64,000 bases of DNA from Paenibacillus tuaregi (GCF_900086655.1 NZ_LT575476.1:2701869-2765868); one strand, 5' to 3'. Positions 24,457 through 34,077 are shown, counted from the stretch's first letter. Numbers and translations are program-made. The notes: generated from the sequence alone by a model not told the origin.

Positions 24457-25167
24457 CTATCGCTGTGGAAGCAGCGGACGAAGGGCATCCGCCCAGAGTT
24501 GATACCCTTGCTCCGTCAAGTGGCAGAAGTCGGACGCCATTTGCTGTGTCAGCGTACCGTCCGCCTCAAGCAGCTTCAGGCCGATGTCAACAAAGGCGTA
24601 ATTGCGTTTCTTGGCTAATTCCGCATACCTGGCATTGATTTCTGCGATCAATGTGCGGCGGGGATGGTCCGGCTTCTCCTCACGGGGAAGTACAGCCATG
24701 ATGACGATTGCTGCATGCGGCACATGGACATGAACGCGGTCGCAGATCGCCCGCAGGCCCTCCGCAATTTCGTCCGGATCGTTGGCGCGGGCGTTCACAG
24801 TCTCGCTCGTGTTATTTGTCCCGATCAGAATTACAACTGTTGTTGGGTTTAGGCCGGTCAGCTCACCGTGATCGATTCGCCAGAGCACATTCTGTGTTCG
24901 GTCCCAACCAAAGCCGAGATTGAGCACTCGATAAGAGGCGAATACGGATCGCCATGCCTCCTTCGCCCCTTCTATCCCCTCTGTCTGCGGATCGCCTCCC
25001 CAGAAATGGGTAATGGAATCACCAATCAAGACAACTTCCGGGTTGATCTTATCCTTCTCCCGCAGCACCTGTTCGTGGCGCTCCCACCAATCGTAGCAGT
25101 CCTCCTCTAGCTTCGGCACGGGAATAACTGCGGTGTTGACCTTGGCCGCATCGTTCATATTTGCCAT
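24457..25167 (-). CDS. SGNH/GDSL-type esterase
   Basis: 236 aa, no signal peptide. Block I is LIGDSITHFWGG with nucleophile S51, the oxyanion Gly is in NLGFGWDR, block III Asn is N118 in IGTNNT, and the acid/base pair is D213 and H216 in DFCHLTEQGY. It resembles the PAF-acetylhydrolase Ib-like branch, which often deacetylates sugars or lipids. A GGAGG RBS sits 8 bases before ATG 25167. The small XRE gene lies 21 bases upstream on the same strand and may be co-transcribed. Confidence 0.9.
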   Translation of the reverse strand: MANMNDAAKVNTAVIPVPKLEEDCYDWWERHEQVLREKDKINPEVVLIGDSITHFWGGDPQTEGIEGAKEAWRSVFASYRVLNLGFGWDRTQNVLWRIDHGELTGLNPTTVVILIGTNNTSETVNARANDPDEIAEGLRAICDRVHVHVPHAAIVIMAVLPREEKPDHPRRTLIAEINARYAELAKKRNYAFVDIGLKLLEADGTLTQQMASDFCHLTEQGYQLWADALRPLLPQR

Positions 25168-25188
25168 CGAAGAAACCTCCAGTAAGCA

Positions 25189-25434
25189 TTAAGGATATTG
25201 ACTTTTCCTCTTCACTTCATATTCGTTCGGAATTAATTCATACAAATCACGAACATCACAACCGATGAAATCAGCAATCGATATGGCAAATTTGAGCGGC
25301 ATCACTCTTTTGTTGTCAATAAAGTCGTAAACTCGTTCCGGTTTAACAAGCATGTTATTTGCCAGCCATTCCGCTGACTTTCCGGATTCTATTAGTCGTT
25401 CATTCAGTAAGCAGCGCCCAAGTTCAAATTTCAA
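25189..25434 (-). CDS. Small XRE-like HTH protein
   Basis: 81 aa from the TTG start at 25434, which has GGGAGG 10 bases upstream; a longer frame begins at 25461. The sequence ERLIESGKSAEWLANNMLVK followed by PERVYDFIDNKRVMPLKFAI and DFIGCDVRDLYEL is a Cro/C1-type HTH fold filling the whole protein. It is related to short helix-turn-helix proteins of unknown target common in Bacillales. It is followed by the SGNH esterase gene. Confidence 0.75.
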   Translation of the reverse strand: MKFELGRCLLNERLIESGKSAEWLANNMLVKPERVYDFIDNKRVMPLKFAISIADFIGCDVRDLYELIPNEYEVKRKSQYP

Positions 25435-25612
25435 GAAGCGATAACCTCCCGCGTAAGACAATATTTAACCTTAAGCGTTGTCCATTGCCAGATTAAGTAT
25501 ACCTTATAAAGGGAGTCTTAACGATAAAGTTCCCCATCGTCCACCCAAATCGTTGGGCGGATTTCACTCGTAGCGATATCGCCATATCACTAAGGTGGTC
25601 ATAAAATGCAAA

Positions 25613-25631
25613 AGCCGCGATTTACGCGGCT
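25613..25631 (-). terminator. Terminator of the SWIM-MoxR-VWA operon
   Basis: AGCCGCG (25613-25619), a 5-base loop, and CGCGGCT (25625-25631) pair perfectly. On the minus strand TTTTGCATTTT follows. It lies 38 bases beyond the VWA stop, closing the five-gene operon. Confidence 0.75.
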
Positions 25632-25668
25632 GTTAATAAGATAATGTTATGTCACCCTTCAGAAGGCA

Positions 25669-26886
25669 TCACCCTGACTTCGATCCTACCCGCTTTGCAA
25701 GTTCGGCTAAATCTAACCCTTTCAGCGCGCCTTCTACGAGTTCAGGCAGTAACGCAGGTGTACAAGCAAAACAAGGCGTTCCATCCCGAGCGAGCTGTCT
25801 CGCAACATGTTCGTCATAGAACGGTTGGCCCTGATCCGACAACGCGAGCAAGCACATCGTTCGTACACCCGCTTCTCGCAGTTCACGCATCCGTCGTATC
25901 AATGTGGATTGATTGCCGCCCTCGTATAGATCCGAAATGATGATAAACAAGGTCTTCTTCGGTTCTTCCACAAATTGCTCACAATAGGCAACAGATTTGT
26001 TAATATCCGTTCCGCCGCCCAATTGAATGCCGAACAGCATCTCCACAGGATCGTTCGCGCATTGCTCTGTCAAATCTACAACTTCCGTATCGAATACGAC
26101 GACACGTGTACGCAGCGCAGGAATGCTGGCGAAGATCGAACCGATGACCGAGGCCCATATGACCGAATCCGCCATCGATCCGCTCTGATCAATATCCAGA
26201 ATCACCGTCCATTCCTGACTGCGCTGTGCCCGGTCAAAAAAGTAGAACTTTTCCGGTATAATCTGACGGCTCTCTCGATCATAATGCTTCAAATTCCGCT
26301 GAATTGTACGCTTCCAATCGATACCGCTCACAGAAGGGAGCGGGGAATGCTGCCGACGGTTCAATGCTCCAGTAACCGCGCGCCGGATGTCGTGTTCGAG
26401 ACGCTTGACTAGTTCTTCCACAACGGAAGCTACCAACATTCTTGCTGTGTCCTTCGTCTTTTCCGGAATTTTCCCTTTCAACGATAACAGCGTGCCCACC
26501 AATTGAATATCGGGTTTTACTTGGGCTAGCACTTCAGGCTCGAATAGGAGCTGCTTCCACCCCTTTCTTTCCATCGCATCGTTCTGAATGATCGAGACGA
26601 CATCTTCGGGGAAACATTGTCTGACATCACCGAGCCATTTGGATAGTCGGGGCGCAGACTTGCCGAGACCTGCATTTCTCCCCGCAGAAGACCCGGTGCT
26701 GCTCTGCCCCGTATTTTCCCCACCTGTATCATCATAGATTGCCGCCAAGGCTTCATCCATAATTCTCTCTTCTTCCGTTAACGCAATGCTCCCGCCTGAA
26801 CAACAGCCCGCAAGCTGCTTCTCGGCAGAAGCGCCTAATATCAATCTCCATCTCGTCACTGTCTGTGTATCTGCATAGTTGTCCAT
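25669..26886 (-). CDS. VWA domain protein with MIDAS, partner of the MoxR ATPase
   Basis: 405 aa. A helical N-terminal half (1-220) with a Ser/Gly-rich linker near 55-75 is followed by a von Willebrand factor A domain. The MIDAS motif is DIDQSGSMAD (D233, S235, S237), with the later Thr in GGGTDINK and Asp in IISDLYEGG, so metal binding should be intact. The N-terminal helical region plus C-terminal VWA is the form seen in MoxR-associated VWA proteins, which adapt the ATPase to targets. It is the last gene of the operon, 2 bases after the DUF5682 gene. Confidence 0.9.
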   Translation of the reverse strand: MDNYADTQTVTRWRLILGASAEKQLAGCCSGGSIALTEEERIMDEALAAIYDDTGGENTGQSSTGSSAGRNAGLGKSAPRLSKWLGDVRQCFPEDVVSIIQNDAMERKGWKQLLFEPEVLAQVKPDIQLVGTLLSLKGKIPEKTKDTARMLVASVVEELVKRLEHDIRRAVTGALNRRQHSPLPSVSGIDWKRTIQRNLKHYDRESRQIIPEKFYFFDRAQRSQEWTVILDIDQSGSMADSVIWASVIGSIFASIPALRTRVVVFDTEVVDLTEQCANDPVEMLFGIQLGGGTDINKSVAYCEQFVEEPKKTLFIIISDLYEGGNQSTLIRRMRELREAGVRTMCLLALSDQGQPFYDEHVARQLARDGTPCFACTPALLPELVEGALKGLDLAELAKRVGSKSG

Positions 26887-26888
26887 GG

Positions 26889-29243
26889 TCAGAATTCCTC
26901 AAAATCAAAATCATTTAGCTCGTCAATCATCTTTACTTCGTCCTCCTTCAATTCCCCCGTCAAAATCTCAGCTGCTTGATCGGCATGAACTCCCCACAAT
27001 TCACCTAATAACTCGGCAATCATCGTTTTCTCGCGCGGAGCGAACGAGCTGAAAGCCCGCCGCAGGAACACGAGCGCACGAGCAAATTCATCATCGCTCA
27101 GTGAGACAATGTACGCATTCAACTGCTCCCATAAGCTCTGCCGGGATAGAAGGGCATACCGATTGCGCTGCGACACCCCTTCGAACCAGCCTGCGCCGAG
27201 GTCTGCTGGAATGCCGGGAGAGAGCCTTCTAGATACTTCTTCAGCACATTGCTGAGCGGTAATGGCATGACGTTCCATTAAGATGGCGCAAGCAAAACCG
27301 GAGAGACGCGGATTCCGATCATCCCTTTCGGATAAATGCAGTAGCTCTTGAAGCCATAACGCTTCATCCACTTGGTCGCTATGCTCCAAGGAAATCCGGT
27401 TCAGCTCATTCATCGCCGACATCATGTCGTTTGCCCTCTCGTCATTGCACTGCGCTGCATCTTGGAGGAACAGGCATGCCCTCATAAATAATTGTTCCAG
27501 GAGCGGCAGCAACCGTGCGGTATCCATGCGGCGCAAGCCGCCGTAACCGATAATCATGGACAGCTCTTTCGCTGCGGCAGCGATCTGGACCACATCACGG
27601 CTATCTGCGGCAAGCCGCTGCAGGGTCTGCCGTGCGGTTTCCATCTGCTCCAGCATACGGCAATCGCATGCTGTACGGATCAGTAAAGATGCGTCCGCGA
27701 TGGTTGTGCAGCTATCCAACTTCTGCTGCAGCACATACGCAGAGGCTACTTCAATCGTCTCCCCAAGAAGCGTCGATTCCACTACCTGAATTTCCACCTC
27801 GGGAGACCATTGAATCACCCAATGCTCTGCCCAAGTTGCATGTTCCTGCCCGCTAGGACGAAGCTTCGCAAAAGAGATGCCGAGCCATGCCAAGCGATGC
27901 AATAACGTGGACCGATTCAAATCAAGGAAGGCAGAGTCTTCCGATGTAACCCGGCGATTCTCACGTAAATCCAGGGATAAGTCGGTCGCCACGGTTGTCT
28001 TGTATTTCTCGAGCTTCAATTGCTTCAACAGGCGATTCAGATCATCTTGAATCGGGGTCTGGCTGACACCTTCGGCCAATGAACCGATGGCAGTTCCGAC
28101 ATCAACGCGTGCGAGCGCTTCTGCGATGACAGAGAGGTCGCCGCGTCCCAGCAACGTCTGAGCAGCATCTCTCAAATCACGAAGGGTTGGCGCGCTCCCT
28201 CCATGCATAGCTGCTAGTGCTTCCGCAAGCCGAACCGCTTCGATCACTTCAGCGGTTGAACGATGGTTCCCCGTCTCCCTCATCCACCTTGCGATTGATG
28301 ATAAGTAATAATGCGGAAGCTCCTCCAGCGCGTTGGTCCGCATGCGCTCCCACATCATTTGATAATAATTCGGCGCATTATTGCCTGCCCCGTAGCCGGA
28401 CATCGAAGATAACTTATAATACGAATAAGGCATAAGTGTCAGCTTCGTCTTCCGGGATGGCAGCTGTGTACACTCTTGATCCGTCATGGCATGGTAATCG
28501 TGTGCCAGCGCAGACGCATGATATGCTCCGCAGACGACAACAATGCGGTTCGGTTCATGGCCTGCGGCAATCGTGTCCTGAATCTGTCTGCGCATGTAAG
28601 CTTCTCGAACTGCGTTATAGGCGTATTCCACGCGTTGATGCTGCCTCTCCTCTTCCTCCGTCAGTTCGCGCATCTGTGTAGAGAAGGCGATAATTGCCTC
28701 CTGATAGGCCCCTTTGGTAGGATTGAGCTCATAATTACGCTCCCAGTACATATCGTAATCATACTCGCCTGCAATCGCAGCGATACGACTGTAAATGGAA
28801 GAATCGTTGGGAAAATAGGAAGCGGAATTGGTATCGGTATCGCTACGCTCTCCAGTTACCGTATCATTATCCTCCGCGTTTTCTTTCGCTTCTGATCGCA
28901 GCTGCTGCATCGCAACCGTAACTGAGGACGGCAGGTCGATAAATGCGGCGTGAGCTCCATTCTCAGCTGCCCATTTCATGGCTTGATACTCCGGGGAGTA
29001 GGCAGCGAAAGGCCATAAAACCGTTCGAACAGGGATATCCTCTGTAAAAGCGAGAATGGCGACAGGCGGAGTTGTGTTCCGGTTCGTTAGGTGATGGAGC
29101 TCCGAATTCGCATCTGCGGGTCCTTCAATGAGTACGGCGGTTGGCTGCACTTCCTGCAGCAGCTCCAGAAGATGCAAGGAGCCGCCGGGTGACAGATGCC
29201 GCACACCAAAGATATGTACAGCGGCCGCCGCTACGCTATTCAC
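26889..29243 (-). CDS. DUF5682 family protein, ChaN/TraB-like N-terminal region
   Basis: 784 aa, cytoplasmic. The N-terminus reads HIFGVRHLSPGGSLHLLELL, then AVLIEGPADANSELHHL, and later VVVCGAYHASALAHDY (about 235-250). The order GxxH, conserved Glu, GxxH recalls the ChaN/TraB/erythromycin-esterase-like superfamily, so a hydrolytic or metal-dependent active site is plausible but unproven. The remaining 500 residues are helical with acidic stretches. It overlaps the MoxR ATPase gene by 4 bases and precedes the VWA gene by 2 bases, so it is translated with both. The DUF5682 name is from recall of its N-terminal pattern. Confidence 0.8.
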   Translation of the reverse strand: MNSVAAAAVHIFGVRHLSPGGSLHLLELLQEVQPTAVLIEGPADANSELHHLTNRNTTPPVAILAFTEDIPVRTVLWPFAAYSPEYQAMKWAAENGAHAAFIDLPSSVTVAMQQLRSEAKENAEDNDTVTGERSDTDTNSASYFPNDSSIYSRIAAIAGEYDYDMYWERNYELNPTKGAYQEAIIAFSTQMRELTEEEERQHQRVEYAYNAVREAYMRRQIQDTIAAGHEPNRIVVVCGAYHASALAHDYHAMTDQECTQLPSRKTKLTLMPYSYYKLSSMSGYGAGNNAPNYYQMMWERMRTNALEELPHYYLSSIARWMRETGNHRSTAEVIEAVRLAEALAAMHGGSAPTLRDLRDAAQTLLGRGDLSVIAEALARVDVGTAIGSLAEGVSQTPIQDDLNRLLKQLKLEKYKTTVATDLSLDLRENRRVTSEDSAFLDLNRSTLLHRLAWLGISFAKLRPSGQEHATWAEHWVIQWSPEVEIQVVESTLLGETIEVASAYVLQQKLDSCTTIADASLLIRTACDCRMLEQMETARQTLQRLAADSRDVVQIAAAAKELSMIIGYGGLRRMDTARLLPLLEQLFMRACLFLQDAAQCNDERANDMMSAMNELNRISLEHSDQVDEALWLQELLHLSERDDRNPRLSGFACAILMERHAITAQQCAEEVSRRLSPGIPADLGAGWFEGVSQRNRYALLSRQSLWEQLNAYIVSLSDDEFARALVFLRRAFSSFAPREKTMIAELLGELWGVHADQAAEILTGELKEDEVKMIDELNDFDFEEF

Positions 29244-30343
29244 TCGTTCATCTCCTTACAGGCTGTGTACAGACCTCGCCATTCTGCGCCGCGCTTCTTC
29301 ATCACATTATCGAGATACTCTTTCCAGACCAGCTTATCTTTTACGTCATCCTTGACGATGGCTCCTTGCAAACCTGCGGCAAGATCTTCATCTGTAATGT
29401 CGCCATTGCCGAAGCTCGCTGCTAAAGCCATGGAGTTCGTGAGCAGAGAAATTGCCTCCGCTGTGGAGATTACACCCGCAGGAGATTTCAGCTTCTCCTT
29501 CTTATCGAGTGTCATCCCACTGCGCAATTCCCGGAAGATGGTTACCACCTTAATCAGCGCCTCATCCGCAGGGACAGCGGCTTGCAGATCATAGGAGGAA
29601 GCAATTTCACGTACTCTTTTCTTCACAATTTCGACTTCTGTGTCCATATCGCTTGGTGTCGGCAGGATCAGAATATTGAAGCGACGCTTCAGGGCTGCCG
29701 ACATCTCATTGACACCCCGATCCCGCGTGTTCGCCGTAGCGATAATCGAGAACCCTTTCCGTGCACTAACCTCTCGGCTGAGCTCTGGAACCGAAATCGT
29801 CTTCTCCGATAGAATCGAGATCAGCGCATCCTGTACCTCAGAAGCACATCGTGAAATTTCTTCGAAACGGGCAATACCTCCGGCTTCCATCGCCCGCATC
29901 ACAGGGCTCTGCACAAGCGCCTCCGGTGTAGGTCCATTCGCGAGCAGCATGGCATAGTTCCATGTGTATCGCACATGCTCCTCACTCGTGCCCGCCGTCC
30001 CCTGAACAACAAGGCCGGAATTTCCATAAATGGCGGCGGTTAGATTTTCGGATAACCAGGATTTAGCCGTACCAGGCTCCCCAATTAACAGCAGCGCACG
30101 ATCAGTAACCAGCGTGGCGATGGCCATTTCAATCAGCCTTTTGTTGCCAATGTATTTAGGTGTAATCACCGTTTTACCGACTTTCCCTCCAGTAATGAAC
30201 GTAAGTACGGATTGCGGGGACATCTGCCATCCAGCAGGGACCTTCCCTTTATCTGCTTTCTTAAGAGCAGCTATTTCTTCTTGATATAATTGCTCGGCTG
30301 GCAGCCGCATCATCTCTTGCCATTGCTCTTGACTCGTAACCAT
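29240..30343 (-). CDS. MoxR-type AAA+ ATPase
   Basis: 367 aa. Walker A is GEPGTAKS (88-95), Walker B is ARFEEI (158-163), sensor 1 is IATANTRD (201-208), and the arginine finger lies in ALKRRFNILIL (about 220). This is the AAA+ core of the MoxR/RavA group, which remodels or activates proteins together with a VWA partner, here two genes downstream. The RBS AGGAG precedes ATG 30343. A 155-base gap separates it from the HEAT-repeat gene, long enough for an internal promoter. Confidence 0.92.
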   Translation of the reverse strand: MVTSQEQWQEMMRLPAEQLYQEEIAALKKADKGKVPAGWQMSPQSVLTFITGGKVGKTVITPKYIGNKRLIEMAIATLVTDRALLLIGEPGTAKSWLSENLTAAIYGNSGLVVQGTAGTSEEHVRYTWNYAMLLANGPTPEALVQSPVMRAMEAGGIARFEEISRCASEVQDALISILSEKTISVPELSREVSARKGFSIIATANTRDRGVNEMSAALKRRFNILILPTPSDMDTEVEIVKKRVREIASSYDLQAAVPADEALIKVVTIFRELRSGMTLDKKEKLKSPAGVISTAEAISLLTNSMALAASFGNGDITDEDLAAGLQGAIVKDDVKDKLVWKEYLDNVMKKRGAEWRGLYTACKEMNE

Positions 30344-30498
30344 TTTCCCATCTCCTAATGATCTTTTCTATATAAATTGAATTAAGCAAGGTTTACACAG
30401 TTCGGGCCCTGCGATGCCGAGTGTTCATACGACCGCTGTTGTCTCCAAAATCCTTGAACTAGACATCCTGTGTCGCATTTCGAAGACCGTGATCAAAA

Positions 30499-32361
30499 TT
30501 ACACAGAATCCGTCACGACCGCTTCATGCTTCTTTCTTTCCATCTCGTTCCATACATATTGCAGCTGTTCGCGAGCGGTATACCGATATTTCTGGATCAT
30601 ATCAGCCAGACGATCTTGATAACTTAAAGGCAGCTGATATAAATTTTCCAGCACAGGGCCTTCGAACGAGTAAAGATTGCCACCCCGCTTTTGTTCAAGC
30701 ACATTCATGAGCAATTCCAACCGGATTGATGCATCTACCCCCGCTCGTTCAAGGCCAAGAAGCAGAATATCCAAGGATGGATGACGCAGATCTGTCATGT
30801 CTCGCATCCGCTCTGTTAGGAATGACTGCGATTCCGTATGGTCCGGCCGCGCGAACACACAGACGAGATGAGTGGCCTGGATCTCAATCAGCCAATCTAA
30901 CCAACGCGAATCCCATAGCTGTGCGACCTGTTCTACAGGCATCATTTCCACTGTGCTCAGGTAAATTGACTCTCCAGGGGAGCCCCACAGATTAGGGTAA
31001 AGCTGATAGGGATAGGCAATCACTTGCTCTTCCAGTATAGATAGGAACTGCTTCAGTTTTTTCTGGGTCTCCTTATTGGTTTTCATCTTCCATTTGTTAC
31101 GAATGGAATGCACATAGTGCTCATACAACGCGGATGGCGAGAGCTGCCGGAACGAAGCACGGAAGGCATAGGACAGGTAGCGCATATTGTGTTGTTCTAA
31201 GGCATATAGAGCTTCCAAAGCTTCCAAGGAATTTTCGTGTTCCAAGTAATGTGCTGCGGCATCCACAAGATCGAGTCCAGCAGAAGAAATATATAATGAA
31301 TATTGTCTTGATACCTCAAGGTATAGTTCATATAACGTGTCGCTCCTTTTCCCTTCCAGAGCGGTGAGAACGTGCCTCATTTTTTTCTGTGATGCTTCTG
31401 CCTTCTTCTTATCTTCTTTGTACTCAAGTAGGTGCTTCAGCTCTTCACCGAGATCACGAACCAGCCATGCCGTTAATTGCTCCGAGCTGCATTTGGCAGC
31501 GGCTTCAGCTGCGATTTCGATGTCTTTGCCCGCAAAAGCTTCATAGATCCGTTCAACCGCTGCCTCATCGTTCATTACTGCTAAGGCTTGATAGGCCGCT
31601 TCACGAATCGATTTCTTCTTGTCTCTCGTCCAAGTGAGCAAATCTGACGCAAAGGAAGCATGAGCTGCTAGAAGACGAATCGCCGTCACACGAACTTCCT
31701 CCGACCCGGCTTCAGCTGCCTGAAAGATCAGATCCAATACGTCTTCTCCACCGGCCTGCCCGATCACTTGAAGCTTGCGGCTCTCTACCTTGCCTCCCAT
31801 TGGATCGAAGCTGTCGATCAGATAGGGCACGACCTCAGCCCCATAGGATGGAAGGATCTTCTGCATTGCAAATTCAGCGATCTCCGAGTAGGGATCCCCC
31901 AGCGCTCGAACGGCAAGCTCCAGCAGACGAAGATCCCGGAACATGCCTTCTTCGAATGCGTGAGCAACCACCTCATACCGATTGCTTCCTGTCGTCGTAA
32001 GCGCCTCCTCCACAGCAGCCAGCTTGCGATATGAAAGAAATGTGGATAAGGATACGGGGTGATTCTCTAGTGGCCGAAGCTCACCCTGCGGTGTTGTTAT
32101 GCCTTGTGTACGAAGCACGGAAGTCAGAAGTAGATTCAAATCCTGCAGCTGTTCTGCAGATTGATAGTTTTCTGCATCCTTAGGCTCAATTAGAGCCGCA
32201 ATCCCCTCCCCTAATCTCTTAAAAATCGGTGCTCGCTCGCCAAGCTGCAGGAATTGCGGCAGCATCCGTTTTAGCCGGTAATCCCCGAGTGCCAGATCGC
32301 TTCCTGCGATGTAGATTCTGCGAAGCTCTTGATGGAGCTCTTGTAGTAAGTCTGTGCTCAT
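30499..32361 (-). CDS. HEAT-repeat protein of the MoxR operon
   Basis: 620 aa from ATG 32361 (MSTDLLQELHQEL), 7 bases after AGGAGG; the ATG two codons earlier is too close. The protein is almost entirely helical. The middle contains HEAT-like units, for example EVRVTAIRLLAAHASFASDL followed by KSIREAAYQALAVMNDEAAV, preceded by PYLIDSFDPMGGKVESRKLQ. Such superhelices serve as binding scaffolds. It begins 5 bases after the SWIM gene stop, so the two are co-translated. No enzymatic motif is visible. It may belong to a DUF family that accompanies DUF5682. Confidence 0.75.
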   Translation of the reverse strand: MSTDLLQELHQELRRIYIAGSDLALGDYRLKRMLPQFLQLGERAPIFKRLGEGIAALIEPKDAENYQSAEQLQDLNLLLTSVLRTQGITTPQGELRPLENHPVSLSTFLSYRKLAAVEEALTTTGSNRYEVVAHAFEEGMFRDLRLLELAVRALGDPYSEIAEFAMQKILPSYGAEVVPYLIDSFDPMGGKVESRKLQVIGQAGGEDVLDLIFQAAEAGSEEVRVTAIRLLAAHASFASDLLTWTRDKKKSIREAAYQALAVMNDEAAVERIYEAFAGKDIEIAAEAAAKCSSEQLTAWLVRDLGEELKHLLEYKEDKKKAEASQKKMRHVLTALEGKRSDTLYELYLEVSRQYSLYISSAGLDLVDAAAHYLEHENSLEALEALYALEQHNMRYLSYAFRASFRQLSPSALYEHYVHSIRNKWKMKTNKETQKKLKQFLSILEEQVIAYPYQLYPNLWGSPGESIYLSTVEMMPVEQVAQLWDSRWLDWLIEIQATHLVCVFARPDHTESQSFLTERMRDMTDLRHPSLDILLLGLERAGVDASIRLELLMNVLEQKRGGNLYSFEGPVLENLYQLPLSYQDRLADMIQKYRYTAREQLQYVWNEMERKKHEAVVTDSV

Positions 32362-32372
32362 CTTCATTCCTC

Positions 32373-33812
32373 CTAATACAAGAGACGGAGCATTTCCGTA
32401 TCTTTCAATATCGTTAAAGGCATTGCTGTTAACTGCCCCGTGTCCATATCGTGCTCGAACCGAACCAGCATGCTTATATCCTCTAATTGCGATGCAGACA
32501 AATGCTTGAACAGTGGAAGGGTCCGATGCCCATTTGATTCGTGATCCCGTAACACGAGATGTTGACCGGATTCATCAGCAATGACAACTTCATCTTGATT
32601 GGATTGCTTAACCTCGGCCACATGCAGCAGCACGAGCGGATTGGCGTGACTTAGCGGATTCTTCAACTGGGTTTTCACTTTTTTGATGACATCTGTATAC
32701 GACCGCTCGGCATATTTGGATATATCCAGGGTCTCATGCGACTCGAGCGGTCTAACAGCCATCTCTTCCCACCGAACTCTTCGGTTCATATCCCCTGGAT
32801 ATTGATATAAGGAAGGAATACGCACAGCATCAAAGAAGCTGTCCTCTTCACGCATCAGCTTAGCTGCTTTGTAAGGCCGATATTGAATCGTTCGATGAAT
32901 CTCTCCGCTGTCTCGCTCCAGCCAATACCCTTCGTCAACATACTCTTGTCTTGCCGAATCGTCATAACTTACAAATGCGAGCTGAACCAACTCTACCTGC
33001 TCCTTCATCAGCCCGTATTCCTTCAGATCTGTGAGCTGCCATGCATGTCCCAGCCATTCCTCGATCGTTGATTCATGATCAAGCGCGAGTGCCGGATCTT
33101 CCAATTTGCTTGTTAAATGGGCACGTCCCTTCTTAATAAAAGCATGCATTACGGCCAATTGCTCTCCGACATCTGTGTAGATTTGCTCACGATCATCTGC
33201 ATCCGAGAGCAGTAAGGTAAGCCGCCGCAACTCCGTCTGCGCGCCCGTGAGATAATAATTCCCCATCTGCTTCACATGTTCTTGCATCGTCTTGATGACC
33301 TTCTTATCCATCGTTCCCAGACCGTTGCGAACCAAGGATCGCAGCAGCTTCTCGAGCACATCCAATCCTTCGAGCTGAGATTGGACTTTTTTCTTGAGCG
33401 CTGTCTTGTTCACCTTTTTAGGCTTGGGTTCCGCCCCTTGACTCGTCTGTTGCGACTTCTTCTCTTCCCGCTTCTCCGCTTTTTCCCGTTTGGCAACAAT
33501 GTCTTCCGGTACTGCGGCGGTAGTGAAGGCTTCTCCCCCGGTGTAGGCATATAACAGTCCCAACGCATGCTTACACGGCAGCTGCCTGCTTGGGCAAGAA
33601 CAGCGCAGGATCGGTTTATCAGGTTGGATGAAATCTGCGGAACATTGGTAATTCGAGCTTCCGCTTCCTTTGCATTCCGCGAATAACAAGGTACCATCTT
33701 CGGATTGATGCAGCTGCACGAAACTTCGCTTCTTCACCAGACCTTGTGCATTTTTTATCGCCGCGGCATTCGAAGCCAGTGAATCCACGTATGATGCTGT
33801 AATTTCAATCAA
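32373..33812 (-). CDS. SWIM zinc-finger protein, first gene of the MoxR operon
   Basis: 479 aa. The SWIM motif CxCx6CxH is intact at C71, C73, C80, H82 (RCSCPSRQLPCKHALG). A charged Lys/Glu-rich linker (about 105-145, KREKAEKREEKKSQQ) separates it from a helical middle and a C-terminal region of unknown fold (about 290-479). SWIM domains bind DNA or proteins. As first gene in the operon it may give the system target recognition. No transposase or helicase domain, which often carries SWIM, is attached. Confidence 0.87.
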   Translation of the reverse strand: MIEITASYVDSLASNAAAIKNAQGLVKKRSFVQLHQSEDGTLLFAECKGSGSSNYQCSADFIQPDKPILRCSCPSRQLPCKHALGLLYAYTGGEAFTTAAVPEDIVAKREKAEKREEKKSQQTSQGAEPKPKKVNKTALKKKVQSQLEGLDVLEKLLRSLVRNGLGTMDKKVIKTMQEHVKQMGNYYLTGAQTELRRLTLLLSDADDREQIYTDVGEQLAVMHAFIKKGRAHLTSKLEDPALALDHESTIEEWLGHAWQLTDLKEYGLMKEQVELVQLAFVSYDDSARQEYVDEGYWLERDSGEIHRTIQYRPYKAAKLMREEDSFFDAVRIPSLYQYPGDMNRRVRWEEMAVRPLESHETLDISKYAERSYTDVIKKVKTQLKNPLSHANPLVLLHVAEVKQSNQDEVVIADESGQHLVLRDHESNGHRTLPLFKHLSASQLEDISMLVRFEHDMDTGQLTAMPLTILKDTEMLRLLY

Positions 33813-33985
33813 GATTATCGCTCCTATCTCTGTTACTTCCTAACCACTTTATCAACGTACGTCGGATCTGTTATGAGTATGAATGGTTGAATCCTACTCA
33901 TCTTCCACTTTATACCGATAAGAGGTCTTTTGGCTATATTCGAAAAGTTCCATATTGTATTCGTTCTTCTTAGATAAAGGAAAAC

Positions 33986-34035
33986 TCCCCTTCGAGCAGC
34001 GGTTTATTTATAAACCTGTCTGCTTGAAGGGGAGC
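33986..34035 (-). terminator. Long hairpin terminator after the membrane hydrolase gene
   Basis: CTCCCCTTC (33986-33994) pairs with GAAGGGGAG (34027-34035), and the stem continues inward through AGCAG/CTGCT and GGTTTAT/ATAAACC. On the minus strand TTTTCCTTT follows. It lies 43 bases beyond the hydrolase stop. Confidence 0.75.
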
Positions 34036-34077
34036 ATATCAAAATCGGCAGCTTGATCCGTAATATATTTCCGTAAT

